Of a DNA stretch of 64,000 nucleotides, positions 25,654-34,034 are shown piece by piece; position 1 is the first letter of the stretch; every line of letters begins with the position of its first letter. A program made the translations under genes and the position numbers. Source of the DNA: Mycobacterium interjectum (GTDB lineage: Bacteria; Actinomycetota; Actinomycetes; Mycobacteriales; Mycobacteriaceae). Location: the NCBI GenBank assembly GCA_002102225.1, contig LQPB01000058.1:1-64000 (forward strand). The letters run 5' to 3'. The notes beneath the pieces are model-generated. The model worked only from the letters and a program-made list of their open reading frames with translations, had not been told where the DNA came from and did not search any database.

Positions 25654-26500
25654 CAGCGCGGGCCTGGCCCGCATTACGGAGCCCAGCGCGCGGGTGCAGA
25701 CGCTGCGCCGGCTGCTCGACGCGGTCAGCGACCGGCTGCATCCGGTCGTCGCGGCTTCCCGACCCTACGTCGACGGCCTGGAAAACCTACCCGGCGACGG
25801 ACGATTCCTGTTGGTGGGCAACCACACCCAGTTCGGCTCCGAGGTGTTCTTGATCTCCGACTCGGTACGGCGCACGATCGGCACCCGGGTGCGTCCGCTC
25901 GCGGAACGCGGTTTCGGGCGGATGCGTGGGCTGCCCGCCGACCTGGTCGAGGCGTTCGGCGCGGTGGTCGGCGCACCGGAGACCGCGCGAGAACTCATGC
26001 GCGACGACCAAACCATCCTGGTGTTCCCCGGGGGCGGCCGCGAGATCGCAAAGTTCAAAGGCGAGGAATACACCCTGCGCTGGCAGGGGCGCGCGGGATT
26101 CGCGCGGCTGTCGGTGGAAAACGGCTACCCGATTGTGCCCGCCGGTCTCGTCGGCGGCGATGACGTCTACCGCAGCTGGACCGCCCGCGACGGCGCGTAC
26201 GGAAAGTTCAGCGAGGCGTTGGGCCGCAGGCTCAACGGGCGATCGGACATGGCGATGCCGTTGCTGCGGGGGATCGGTCCGACCCTGATTCCGCGCCCGC
26301 AGCGCACGTACCTCCGCTTCGGGCCGCCGATCGATACCAGCACACCGCTGGGTGTCGGCGGGCAGCAGTGGGTGGAGGCCGTCAAGGACCAGACACAACG
26401 AGCGCTGGAAAAGATCCTGGCGGACCTGCGGGCGCTGCGCGCCGCCGACCCGTATCGCAACCTCAACCCCCTGGCGTGGCGCGGCGCGACCACCCCGTAG
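25646..26500 (+). CDS. Acyltransferase, DAGAT/PES-like
   Basis: 284 aa, GTG start. The active-site block is GNHTQFGSE: a His followed by five residues and then Glu, a relative of the H-x5-D form seen in plastid phytyl-ester-synthase/DAGAT-like enzymes rather than the H-x4-D of PlsC. The second block, VFPGGGREIAKFKGEEYTLRW, and IVPAGLVGGDD also match that group. It would transfer an acyl chain to an alcohol such as diacylglycerol. It overlaps the methyltransferase gene. A GGGGCG/CGCCCC stem (26500-26516) after it may end transcription weakly. Confidence 0.8.
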   Translation: MADSAGLARITEPSARVQTLRRLLDAVSDRLHPVVAASRPYVDGLENLPGDGRFLLVGNHTQFGSEVFLISDSVRRTIGTRVRPLAERGFGRMRGLPADLVEAFGAVVGAPETARELMRDDQTILVFPGGGREIAKFKGEEYTLRWQGRAGFARLSVENGYPIVPAGLVGGDDVYRSWTARDGAYGKFSEALGRRLNGRSDMAMPLLRGIGPTLIPRPQRTYLRFGPPIDTSTPLGVGGQQWVEAVKDQTQRALEKILADLRALRAADPYRNLNPLAWRGATTP

Positions 26501-26614
26501 GGGCGTCGAGCGCCCCGCGCGGCGCTCGCTTCCGCGATACATAACCAGTTGCGAAGACACGCCGACGGGGATCGCAACAGTTTATGTTTCGCGGCTCGCA
26601 GGGCCGGTGGCAAC

Positions 26615-27070
26615 ATGGCCAAAGTGACCGCCAGTTCCGCCGAACAGCGACTGCGTGACCTGGCGCTGCTGCGCCGCGTCCGCGACCGGATCGACCGGGA
26701 CTACGCGCGGCCCCTGGACGTCGAGGCGCTCGCCCGCGGGGTGCACATGTCCGCCGGGCATCTCAGCCGCGAATTCCGGCGCGCCTACGGCGAATCGCCC
26801 TATTCGTACCTGATGACGCGGCGCATCGAGCGGGCGATGGCGCTGCTGCGCCGCGGCGACCTCACCGTCACCGAGGTCTGTTTCGCGGTCGGCTGCTCAT
26901 CGCTGGGCACGTTCAGCACGCGGTTCACCGAACTGGTCGGCATGCCCCCCAGCGCCTATCGGCGCCAGGCGAGCGACGCGACGGCCGGCATACCGCCGTG
27001 CGTCGCCAAGCAGGTGACCAGACCGATCAGGAATCGAGAAGCGTCGGTCGGTGGGCCGCACCTAGCCTGA
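26615..27070 (+). CDS. AraC-family transcriptional regulator (DNA-binding domain only)
   Basis: 151 aa. Nearly the whole protein is the double helix-turn-helix of AraC regulators: LDVEALARGVHMSAGHLSREFRRAYGESPYSYLMTRRI, then VTEVCFAVGCSSLGTFSTRFTELVGMPPSAYRR. There is no sensor domain. It sits 4 bp before a VOC/glyoxalase-like gene, a pairing that recurs in actinobacteria, so it may regulate that gene. An upstream in-frame extension to 26549 lacks family similarity. Confidence 0.87.
   Translation: MAKVTASSAEQRLRDLALLRRVRDRIDRDYARPLDVEALARGVHMSAGHLSREFRRAYGESPYSYLMTRRIERAMALLRRGDLTVTEVCFAVGCSSLGTFSTRFTELVGMPPSAYRRQASDATAGIPPCVAKQVTRPIRNREASVGGPHLA
27063..27068 (+). promoter_or_regulatory. Likely leaderless -10 hexamer
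   Basis: TAGCCT lies 6 nt before the ATG of the VOC gene, which has no ribosome site. It overlaps the end of the AraC gene and could give the VOC gene its own leaderless transcript. Confidence 0.4.
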
Positions 27071-27074
27071 CGCC

Positions 27075-27485
27075 ATGGACATCACGATTCACTCGAGCTT
27101 CCTCCCGCACGACGACCCGGAATCCTCCCTGGCCTTCTATCGCGACACCCTCGGCTTCGAGGTCCGCCTCGACGTGGGGCAGGGCAAGATGCGCTGGATC
27201 ACGGTCGGCCCCCCAGGCCAGCCGGGCACGTCCATCGTGTTGACCCCGCCGGCCGCCAACCCCGGCATCACCGACGAAGAGCGCCGCACCATCGCCGAGA
27301 TGATGGCCAAGGGCACCTATGCCATGCTGCTGTTGGCCACCAAGGACCTGGACGCGACCTTCGAGCAACTGCAAGCCGCCGACGCCGAAATCGTCCAGGA
27401 ACCAACCGAACAGCCCTACGGGCTGCGCGACTGCGCCGTGCGCGACCCGGCGGGCAACCTCATTCGCATTCAGCAAGTGCGCTGA
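27075..27485 (+). CDS. VOC-family (glyoxalase-like) protein
   Basis: 136 aa with the paired beta-alpha-beta-beta-beta modules of the vicinal oxygen chelate fold: HDDPESSLAFYRDTLGFEVRLDV at the start and LATKDLDATFEQLQAADAEIVQEP in the second half, ending CAVRDPAGNLIRIQQ. Members bind a metal and act in isomerisation, dioxygenation or drug sequestration. The Glu/His metal set is not complete enough to name an activity. A strong terminator follows 14 bp after the stop. Confidence 0.85.
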   Translation: MDITIHSSFLPHDDPESSLAFYRDTLGFEVRLDVGQGKMRWITVGPPGQPGTSIVLTPPAANPGITDEERRTIAEMMAKGTYAMLLLATKDLDATFEQLQAADAEIVQEPTEQPYGLRDCAVRDPAGNLIRIQQVR

Positions 27486-27499
27486 GCCCGACAACGGGA

Positions 27500-27532
27500 A
27501 AAGTCCCGAATCCCAAGCGGATTCGGGACTTT
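27500..27532. terminator. Bidirectional hairpin terminator
   Basis: A perfect 14-bp stem (AAAGTCCCGAATCC and its complement) with a 5-nt loop lies between the convergent VOC gene and the small membrane-protein gene. The AAA/TTT ends of the stem give short U tracts on both strands, so it can stop transcription both ways. Confidence 0.85.
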
Positions 27533-27551
27533 CCAGTTGCAGCCGGCCGGT

Positions 27552-27806
27552 TCAACTCCCCTTGGAGTAGCGGGTCAGGAACCCGACGCTCGCGATCCCC
27601 GCGACGGCGCCGACCACGGCCCAGAGCACGACCTGGAACGCCATGGCCCCGAAGAACCAGCCGAACGTCAACCCGAGGTAGAGCACCCAGATCAGCCGGA
27701 TCAGGCTCCAGGCCGCAACCAGGCCGGTCGCGATGCCGATGTAGAGGCTGCGCTGACGGTCGACGCGGTTGATCTGCTCTTCGATGCTGGCGGGGACGAT
27801 CTTCAT
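27552..27806 (-). CDS. Small membrane protein of unknown function
   Basis: 84 aa with two hydrophobic segments (LYIGIATGLVAAWSLIRLIWVLYLGL and FFGAMAFQVVLWAVVGAVAGIASVGF). There is a short polar N-terminus and a basic end. AGGAAA lies 9-10 nt before the ATG. No family is recognised with confidence. The 291 bp upstream (27807-28097), up to the permease gene, contain no ORF with family similarity; an 89-codon ORF at 27824-28093 is not convincing. Confidence 0.65.
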   Translation of the reverse strand: MKIVPASIEEQINRVDRQRSLYIGIATGLVAAWSLIRLIWVLYLGLTFGWFFGAMAFQVVLWAVVGAVAGIASVGFLTRYSKGS

Positions 27807-28097
27807 CTTTCTGATTTCCTTTCATGTGGCGCCGCCGGGTTGGCGTCGTCGTTGCGATAAGTACAGAGCGCCCGATGGGCTACCGATCCCAAGAAAGTCC
27901 GCGGTGGTACAACACCTCGCGATGGCGGTTGTCGTGGACTAACTTCGCTGCCGACGCCGTCTGGGACAACGTTCCTCTCGGCGATGTCGACCGCACGACG
28001 CAAGGCCGCGGGAAATGTGGTGGTCCTGACCGAAGCGGCGGCGAGGTCGCGCCTCGGCGCGACTGCTTCGACGTGCCCGAAAGCGCGTCGTAGCCGA

Positions 28098-29570
28098 TCA
28101 GGGGGACAGGGCCGTCGTCTCGGTGTCGTCGTCGGCCGAGTGATTCATCCCCGTCCGGAACCGGCGATACCGCTCGCCGTGGCCGGGGCGGCGCCGCACG
28201 ATCAGCCAACCGGCCGCCAAAGCCACGAACCACAGCGGAAACCAGCCCAGCGCGATCGCGGTTTCCCGGTCGGTGCACAACGTCCAGATCACGAACGCGA
28301 AGAAGGCCAGGACGGCCCAGCACATCGCCACGCCGCCGGGCATCTTGTAGGACGACGCGGCATGGCGCGCCCCGTCACGGCGGCGGTAGACGAGGTAGCT
28401 GACGATGATCACCGCCCACACGAACATGAACAGCAGCGACGCGATCGTCGTCACGAGCGTGAAAGCGTTCATCACGGAACCACCCACGTAGAGCAGCGGA
28501 ATGGACGTCAACAGCAACGAAGCGGTGACCAACAGCGCGAGCGCCGGCACCCCGCCCCGGTTCAGCCGGCTGAAGGGCGCCGGAGCGCTGCCCTCGTCGG
28601 CCAGACCGAAAAGCATGCGGCCGGTGGAGAATAGGCCGGAGTTGGCCGAGGACGCGGCCGCGGTGGTCACCACGAAGTTGACCACGGACGCCGCGGCGGC
28701 GAGCCCGGCCAACGAGAACATCGTCACGAACGGGGACTCGCCGCTGGGTAGCCGCCGCCAGGGGACGACAGTGAGGATCGCCGCGAGCGCGCCGATGTAG
28801 AAGATCGCCACGCGCAGCGGAACGGCGTTGATGGCCCGGGGCAGAGTGCGGCGCGGATCGGCCGTCTCGGCCGCCGCCGTGCCGACGAGTTCGACGCCCA
28901 CGAAGGCGAAGAACGCGATCTGGAATCCGCCGACCACGCCCATGAACCCCGTCGCGAAGAAACCGCCGTCGTTCCAGAGGTTCTCGACCGTCGCGCGATT
29001 GCCCTGCGGCGAAACGAAATTCGTCGCGACGAGGACGGCGCCGACGACGATGAAGCACAGGATCGCGGCAACCTTGATCAACGCGAACCAGAACTCGATC
29101 TCCCCGAAATTGCGCACGTTGAACAGATTGAACAGCAGGATCAGTCCGACGGTGACCACGGCCGGCAGCCACCCCGGTAGACCCGGCCACCAGAATTTCG
29201 CGTAGCCGGTGATGGCAACGATCTCCGCGATCGCGGTGACGACCCAGGCGAACCAGTACGACCAGCCGATGAAAAAGCCTGCCGCCGGGCCCAATAGATC
29301 GGCGGCGAAGTCCACGAATGACTTGTACTTCAGGTTCGACAACAGCAGCTCACCCATCGCGCGCAACACGAAGAACACGAAGAAGCCGATGACCCCGTAC
29401 ACCACCAGAACCGCCGGACCGGCGTGCGAGATCGTCCGCCCCGAACCCATGAACAGGCCGGTGCCGATCGCGCCGCCGATCGCGATCAGCTGGATGTGCC
29501 GGTTGGCAAGACCTCGGCGCAACTGCGGGACGGCATCGGCGTTGTCGGGACCGGCGACATCGTTTGCCAT
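28098..29570 (-). CDS. cycA: APC-family amino acid permease, CycA-like
   Basis: 490 aa with 12 hydrophobic segments. The N-terminal signature IAIGGAIGTGLFMGSGRTISHAGPAVLVVY, MGELLLSNLKYKSFVDFA, and SSANSGLFSTGRMLFGLA closely follow the D-serine/D-alanine/glycine transporter CycA. It should import small neutral amino acids by proton symport. In M. tuberculosis CycA is linked to D-cycloserine uptake. It stands alone; the upstream gene is on the same strand beyond 100 bp. Confidence 0.88.
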   Translation of the reverse strand: MANDVAGPDNADAVPQLRRGLANRHIQLIAIGGAIGTGLFMGSGRTISHAGPAVLVVYGVIGFFVFFVLRAMGELLLSNLKYKSFVDFAADLLGPAAGFFIGWSYWFAWVVTAIAEIVAITGYAKFWWPGLPGWLPAVVTVGLILLFNLFNVRNFGEIEFWFALIKVAAILCFIVVGAVLVATNFVSPQGNRATVENLWNDGGFFATGFMGVVGGFQIAFFAFVGVELVGTAAAETADPRRTLPRAINAVPLRVAIFYIGALAAILTVVPWRRLPSGESPFVTMFSLAGLAAAASVVNFVVTTAAASSANSGLFSTGRMLFGLADEGSAPAPFSRLNRGGVPALALLVTASLLLTSIPLLYVGGSVMNAFTLVTTIASLLFMFVWAVIIVSYLVYRRRDGARHAASSYKMPGGVAMCWAVLAFFAFVIWTLCTDRETAIALGWFPLWFVALAAGWLIVRRRPGHGERYRRFRTGMNHSADDDTETTALSP

Positions 29571-29673
29571 GGGTGAGGTCCTCGTCGGCTAGGAACCGTT
29601 GCTGTCCGCGCTGGGCGCGGACACCACATGATTCCTCATTTCCCCGCTGCGCGGGTGACGACGGCCGTTGTAT

Positions 29674-30696
29674 CTAGGCCGGGTGATCGCCGACCTTGAC
29701 CACGAGCTTGCCAACGTTCTTGCCGTCGAACAGCATGTTGATCGCCGTGGGCAGCTGCTCGAAGCCCTCGACGACCGTCTCGAGCGGCGTGAGCTTGCCC
29801 TCGGCGATCAGGCCCGCGATCTCGCCGTTCGCCTCCGGGGCGCGGCCGAGGTGGTCGAGGACGATGAAGCCCTGCACCGTCGCGCGCTGAATGAGGAGAT
29901 TTCCGAACGCGCGCGGTCCCGGCGGGGGATCGGCGGAGTTGTAGCCGGAGATCAGGCCGCAGAGCGCGACGCGGGCGCCGATGTTCAGCCGCGCGAAGAC
30001 GGCGTCCATGATGTCGCCGCCGACGTTCTCGAAGTCGACGTCGATGCCGTTGGGGGTCGCAGCGGCGAGCTGCGCGGCCCAGTCGCCGGCGCGGTGGTCG
30101 ACGGCCGCGTCGAAGCCGAGCTGGTCGGTGAGCAGGGCGCACTTCTCGGGACCGCCGGCGATCCCGACGACCCGCGCGCCGGCGGCCTTGGCGAGCTGGC
30201 CGGCGACCGACCCGACGGCGCCCGCCGCGGCCGAGACCACGACCGTCTCGCCTTGCTTCGGCTTGCCGATGTCGCGGATGCCGACCCACGCGGTCAGCCC
30301 GGTCGAACCCAGTGCGCCCAGGTAGGCGCTGGGCGAAATGCCCGCGGCGACGTCGACCGGCATCACGAAAGCCGCGGGGGAGACGACCGCGTACTCCTGC
30401 CAGCCCAGCAGGCCCTGCACCGTCTGACCGACCGGATAGTTCGGATTCTTCGACGCGACGACCTGGCCCAGACCGGCCGCCCGCATCACCTCGCCGATGC
30501 CCACCGGCGGCAGGTATGTCGGCGTGTCGTTGATCCACATGCGGTTCGTCGGGTCGAGCGATATCCAGTCGACCCGCACCAGCGCCTCGTCGTCGCCGAG
30601 CTCGGGGACCGCCTCCTCGCTCAGTTCGAAGGTGTCTGGGCCGATGCGGCCAGTGGGGCGTTCGCGGAGCAGAAAACGGCGGTTTCGATCGGACAT
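29674..30696 (-). CDS. NADPH-dependent MDR-family oxidoreductase (CurA/LTB4DH-like)
   Basis: 340 aa, zinc-independent medium-chain reductase. VVVSAAAGAVGSVAGQLAKAAGARVVGIAGG is the nucleotide-binding fold, and DWISLDPTNRMWIND and LCGLISGYN are typical of the CurA/leukotriene-B4 reductase branch. It reduces enones such as alpha,beta-unsaturated carbonyls with NADPH. Start at ATG 30696: TACGGT lies 6 nt upstream, consistent with a leaderless transcript, and the open frame before it lacks similarity. Confidence 0.87.
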   Translation of the reverse strand: MSDRNRRFLLRERPTGRIGPDTFELSEEAVPELGDDEALVRVDWISLDPTNRMWINDTPTYLPPVGIGEVMRAAGLGQVVASKNPNYPVGQTVQGLLGWQEYAVVSPAAFVMPVDVAAGISPSAYLGALGSTGLTAWVGIRDIGKPKQGETVVVSAAAGAVGSVAGQLAKAAGARVVGIAGGPEKCALLTDQLGFDAAVDHRAGDWAAQLAAATPNGIDVDFENVGGDIMDAVFARLNIGARVALCGLISGYNSADPPPGPRAFGNLLIQRATVQGFIVLDHLGRAPEANGEIAGLIAEGKLTPLETVVEGFEQLPTAINMLFDGKNVGKLVVKVGDHPA

Positions 30697-30702
30697 ATGC
30701 GC

Positions 30703-30708
30703 ACCGTA
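30703..30708 (-). promoter_or_regulatory. Likely leaderless -10 hexamer
   Basis: Read on the minus strand, TACGGT is separated by 6 nt (GCGCAT) from the ATG at 30696. No ribosome site is present between them. Confidence 0.5.
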
Positions 30709-30748
30709 CCCTTCAACCAGGGGGTCGCCGAACGAAAGGTTTTGCGCG

Positions 30749-31429
30749 GTGAACGTGATGTCGCGAATCGTCGTTGGCCCCATCGCCGCGCTGACAGTGC
30801 TGATGGCGGCGGCCCTGTCGCCGGCCGGGCCGGCGGTCGCGGACCCGCCGCCCACGCAGCAGATCAGCGTGATGGCCGTCGGGCCCGACGGCCAGCCGAT
30901 GAACGGGTATCGGGAGTCGCCCCCGGAGGGCAACGTCGTTACCGTCGAAGGCTGCGAAGCGTCGCCGTCGGCGACTGCCGACAACGTCTACTCCTGCGCA
31001 CCCAGCGCGGCGGGCGCCGGCACCTGCTGGCCGTCCTCACCCGGATCGCTGCTGTGCGTGGACAATCCCTGGGACAGGACCATGCACCGGGTGCGGTACA
31101 ACGGTTCGCTGCCGCCGGTGCAGCCGATCGCCACGCCGGACCCGTTCGCGCTGACGCTCGACGACGGCGCCCAGTGCCGGCTCCGCAACGGCGGCGCGGG
31201 AGGTGGCCGCGCCGACGGGTACGTGGCCGCCTATTACTGCGGCGACCCCTACGCAAACGTCAGCGTGCTGGAGCTGCCCGGCCAGGGCCCCGGGAGCTGC
31301 ATCGACCGCTCGTCGGCGACGTGGACGGTCAAGGTCGGTCCGCTCGGCAGGCCGGACGCCGTCTATCCGCCTCCCCAGACCCGCGCGGTGACATCGGCTT
31401 GGTTCGCCGGACCTAAGGCCGGTCAGTAG
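30749..31429 (+). CDS. Secreted protein of unknown function
   Basis: About 226 aa. It starts with a signal peptide (VVGPIAALTVLMAAALSPAGPAVA) and a mature part with six or more cysteines (EGCEASP, YSCAPS, GTCWPSS, LLCVDNP, QCRLRNG, YYCGDPY, GSCIDRS), suggesting a disulfide-bonded secreted domain. GAAAGG favours the GTG at 30749; ATG 30758 is the alternative. It resembles hypothetical exported mycobacterial proteins but no family name is certain. It is divergent from the MDR oxidoreductase, with only 52 bp between starts. Confidence 0.7.
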   Translation: MNVMSRIVVGPIAALTVLMAAALSPAGPAVADPPPTQQISVMAVGPDGQPMNGYRESPPEGNVVTVEGCEASPSATADNVYSCAPSAAGAGTCWPSSPGSLLCVDNPWDRTMHRVRYNGSLPPVQPIATPDPFALTLDDGAQCRLRNGGAGGGRADGYVAAYYCGDPYANVSVLELPGQGPGSCIDRSSATWTVKVGPLGRPDAVYPPPQTRAVTSAWFAGPKAGQ

Positions 31430-31446
31430 GGAGGCGGGGCGGCTGC

Positions 31447-31452
31447 TATAAC
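31447..31452 (+). promoter_or_regulatory. Likely leaderless -10 hexamer
   Basis: TATAAC followed by 6 nt and the ATG at 31459. This is close to the consensus for a sigma-A -10 element, and no Shine-Dalgarno sequence lies between. Confidence 0.6.
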
Positions 31453-31458
31453 GCACAT

Positions 31459-32304
31459 ATGTCAGCCCCCAGACACACCATCACCCACGTCTCGGACACC
31501 GCCCGATGGACGGCGTTGCACCGGGCGACCGAATCGGCCCGGCCCGACGCGCTTTTCAACGATCCGCTCGCCGAGCGCCTCGCAGGGGAGCACGGCCGCG
31601 AAATCGTCGCCAACGTGCCACGGTCGACCCGTAATGGCTGGTGGCTCGTCGCGCGCACCAAGATCATCGACGACGCCATCGCCGACGCGATCGCCGCGGG
31701 GTGTGACCGGGTGCTGAACCTGGCCGCCGGTCTGGACACCCGGCCGTACCGTTTGGAGCTGCCGGCCGACCTGACCTGGGTCGAGGCGGATCTACCGAAG
31801 CTGCTCGAGGAGAAGACGCAGCTGCTGGCCGACGAGACTCCGCGATGCCGGCTGACGCGGACCGCCGTCGATCTGGCCGACGCGGCGGCCCGAGCCGCGT
31901 TCCTCGATGAGTCGCTGGCCGGCGCCGGCAAAGCCCTGGTGCTGACCGAAGGCCTGTTGATGTATCTGGAAGAAAGCGACGTGGTTGCGCTCTCCGCGGC
32001 GTTCACGCGACCCGAAATCGCTTGGTGGATGCTCGATTTCGGGGGACCCGGCTTGAAGAAGATGATGAACAAGAAGATGGCCGGCATACAGCAGAACGCG
32101 CCTTTCAAGTTCGCGCCCGAGAACGGATTGGCCTTCTTCGAATGCCTCGGCTGGCGGATCGCCGACGCGCAGGCGCTCTACCTCGCCGCCCACCGGTTTC
32201 ACCGATTGCCGCTATGGATGCGACCGCTGACCTTGCTGCCCCAGCCGGACCCGCGTCACCCGGGCGGCAGGGTCTGGAGCGCGACCGCGCTTCTTACGCA
32301 CTGA
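31459..32304 (+). CDS. LCMT/PPM-type SAM-dependent methyltransferase (first of two)
   Basis: 281 aa. It belongs to the large mycobacterial family of putative O-methyltransferases related to leucine carboxyl methyltransferase: TARWTALHRATESARPDALFNDPLAERLAG at the start, SAM motif LNLAAGLDTRPYRL, VEADLP, and LVLTEGLLMYL. The substrate is unknown for the whole family. It is preceded by a strong leaderless-type promoter and followed 41 bp later by a paralogue. Confidence 0.87.
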   Translation: MSAPRHTITHVSDTARWTALHRATESARPDALFNDPLAERLAGEHGREIVANVPRSTRNGWWLVARTKIIDDAIADAIAAGCDRVLNLAAGLDTRPYRLELPADLTWVEADLPKLLEEKTQLLADETPRCRLTRTAVDLADAAARAAFLDESLAGAGKALVLTEGLLMYLEESDVVALSAAFTRPEIAWWMLDFGGPGLKKMMNKKMAGIQQNAPFKFAPENGLAFFECLGWRIADAQALYLAAHRFHRLPLWMRPLTLLPQPDPRHPGGRVWSATALLTH

Positions 32305-32332
32305 CAACCGGTAGCGACTTCGCTTGTGCCGG

Positions 32333-32338
32333 TAGGGT
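32333..32338 (+). promoter_or_regulatory. Likely leaderless -10 hexamer
   Basis: TAGGGT lies 7 nt before ATG 32346. It would give the second methyltransferase its own leaderless mRNA. Confidence 0.4.
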
Positions 32339-32345
32339 TTGCTCG

Positions 32346-33179
32346 ATGAGTCGAGCCAACGACAAATTGGACGCCAGGCTGCTGACGGGCGTCTCCGAGA
32401 CCGCACTGTTGACCCTCTACGGCAGGGCCGCCCAGGCGCGCCGCCCGGACCCGATCATCGACGACCCGATGGCCGTCAGGCTCGTCGAGTCGATCGACTT
32501 CGACTTCGAGAAGTTCGGCCGTAAAGGCCAGGAGATGGCGTTGCGCTCACTGGCCGTCGACCGGTGCGCGATCGGTTACCTCACCCAGCATCCCGAGGCA
32601 ACGGTCGTCGCGCTCGCGGAAGGCTTCCAAACAAGCTTCTGGCGTCTGAACAGCGCGCTGCCACACGCACAGTTCCGTTGGGTATCAGTAGATCTGCCAC
32701 CCGTCGTACAACTTCGGCAGCGCCTGTTGCCGCACTCACCGCGGATCACTCACCTGGCACAGTCGGCTCTCGACTACAGCTGGATTCCCAAGGTCGACAC
32801 CGGCAACGGCGTATTCATCACCGCGGAGGGCCTGCTGATGTACCTGCAACCGCACGAGGCGATGGGGCTGATCGCCGAATGCGCCAAACGGTTTCCCGGG
32901 GGGCAGATGTTCTTCGATCTGCCGCCGATCTTCGTCAAGAAGCTGGCCCCAAGGGGGATGCTGTCGTCCCGTCGCTACCGGGTGCCGCCGATGCCGTTCA
33001 GCCTGTCGGCGCGTCAACTGGCGGACCTGGCGAACACCATGCCCGGGGTTCGAGCGGTGTACGACATCCCGATGCCGAAAGGGCGGGGCGTGTTTTTCGG
33101 GATGCTGTTTCCCGCGTTCTGGCAGTTCGGCCCCACCAAGCCGTTCCGCGGGGCATACACCCTGCTTGAATTCGGCTGA
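32346..33179 (+). CDS. LCMT/PPM-type methyltransferase homologue with altered SAM motif
   Basis: 277 aa from ATG 32346; a longer open frame upstream runs through the first methyltransferase out of frame. It keeps the family plan (GVSETALLTLYGRAAQARRPDPIIDDPMAVRLVE, VSVDLPPVV, FITAEGLLMYL). The SAM loop reads VALAEGFQTSFWRL where its neighbour has LNLAAGLDTRPYRL, replacing the first glycine-side residue and the conserved Asp. SAM binding may be weakened or the cofactor pocket altered. The two genes look like diverged members of one family. Confidence 0.82.
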   Translation: MSRANDKLDARLLTGVSETALLTLYGRAAQARRPDPIIDDPMAVRLVESIDFDFEKFGRKGQEMALRSLAVDRCAIGYLTQHPEATVVALAEGFQTSFWRLNSALPHAQFRWVSVDLPPVVQLRQRLLPHSPRITHLAQSALDYSWIPKVDTGNGVFITAEGLLMYLQPHEAMGLIAECAKRFPGGQMFFDLPPIFVKKLAPRGMLSSRRYRVPPMPFSLSARQLADLANTMPGVRAVYDIPMPKGRGVFFGMLFPAFWQFGPTKPFRGAYTLLEFG

Positions 33180-33191
33180 GCGTCGGCGGTC

Positions 33192-34034
33192 CTACCAGAC
33201 CCGTATCCAGTCGATGAGCATGTCGGCGGGATAGGTTCCCGGTCCGGGATCGGCACCGCCGGAACCGGCGACCGCGAGGTTGAAGACCGGGAAAACGGTG
33301 TAGCCCGGACGATTGAACGGCCAGTCCGGCAGTGAACTCGCCGGGACGTCGAAGTAGGGCTGCGCCCCGTCCGTGTAGTCCTTCCAGAACCGGATGCCGG
33401 CCTCGTCCCATTGGGTGCGCCAGGTGTGCCAGCCGCTGTCCACCGCGATGTTGTGGGTCTTCCACTCACCGCCGTTCGCTTTGGCGTGCACGGTGGTGGC
33501 CGAGGGCCAGTTGCCGTTGCCGTACCACTCCATGACGTCGATTTCGCCCTGATCGTCATTGCCCAGCCAATAGGCGGGCCAGGCGCCGGCGGTCAGGCAG
33601 TTGAGCTTGATCCGGGCCTCCCACGTGTGGCCCACGCCGCCGCGCCACAGGCTTTGCACCTTGCCGCTGTAGTAGGTGGGTCCGTCCTTGGCGGCCCGCA
33701 GGACCAGGTTGGAGTTGCCGTCGAGGAATACGTTGCGGCGATCGTCGCGGTACTGCCCGATGTGGTCGGGCTGCTCCCAATATGTCGGGTCCTTGATCGT
33801 CTCGCGGGCTTTCGCCACCGACCATTTCGACGCGTCGGGGGCCGAGCCGGCCGGGCCGTCGAATTCGTCCTGGAAGATGTAGTTCCCGGCCTGGCCACTG
33901 GGCGCGGCGGGCGGTGGGGTCTGTGGCGATCCCGGTCGGGCCGGGTAGGCGTGGGCCTTCGGAAGCGGCAGCGCGGCTGCCAGCACTCCGATCCCGGCCG
34001 TCAGCATCATGCGGCGGCGGTCGATCTCTGGCAT
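33192..34034 (-). CDS. Secreted GH16 beta-glucanase-like hydrolase
   Basis: 280 aa. It has an N-terminal Tat-like signal (DRRRMMLTAGIGVLAAALPLPKAHA). The GH16 active-site motif is Glu164-Ile-Asp166-Val-Met-Glu169 (GEIDVMEWYG), with nucleophile and acid/base glutamates present. Aromatic residues around it (WPAYWLGND) are typical. From memory it resembles M. tuberculosis Rv0315, annotated as a beta-1,3-glucanase. It would cleave a beta-linked glucan outside the cell. A TTG at 34040 is a possible earlier start. It is convergent with the methyltransferase, 12 bp apart. Confidence 0.87.
   Translation of the reverse strand: MPEIDRRRMMLTAGIGVLAAALPLPKAHAYPARPGSPQTPPPAAPSGQAGNYIFQDEFDGPAGSAPDASKWSVAKARETIKDPTYWEQPDHIGQYRDDRRNVFLDGNSNLVLRAAKDGPTYYSGKVQSLWRGGVGHTWEARIKLNCLTAGAWPAYWLGNDDQGEIDVMEWYGNGNWPSATTVHAKANGGEWKTHNIAVDSGWHTWRTQWDEAGIRFWKDYTDGAQPYFDVPASSLPDWPFNRPGYTVFPVFNLAVAGSGGADPGPGTYPADMLIDWIRVW

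Noticed and set aside
27824..28093. 89-codon ORF between the small membrane protein and the permease
   Set aside because: No ribosome site, no recognisable domain and unusual composition; treated as non-coding.
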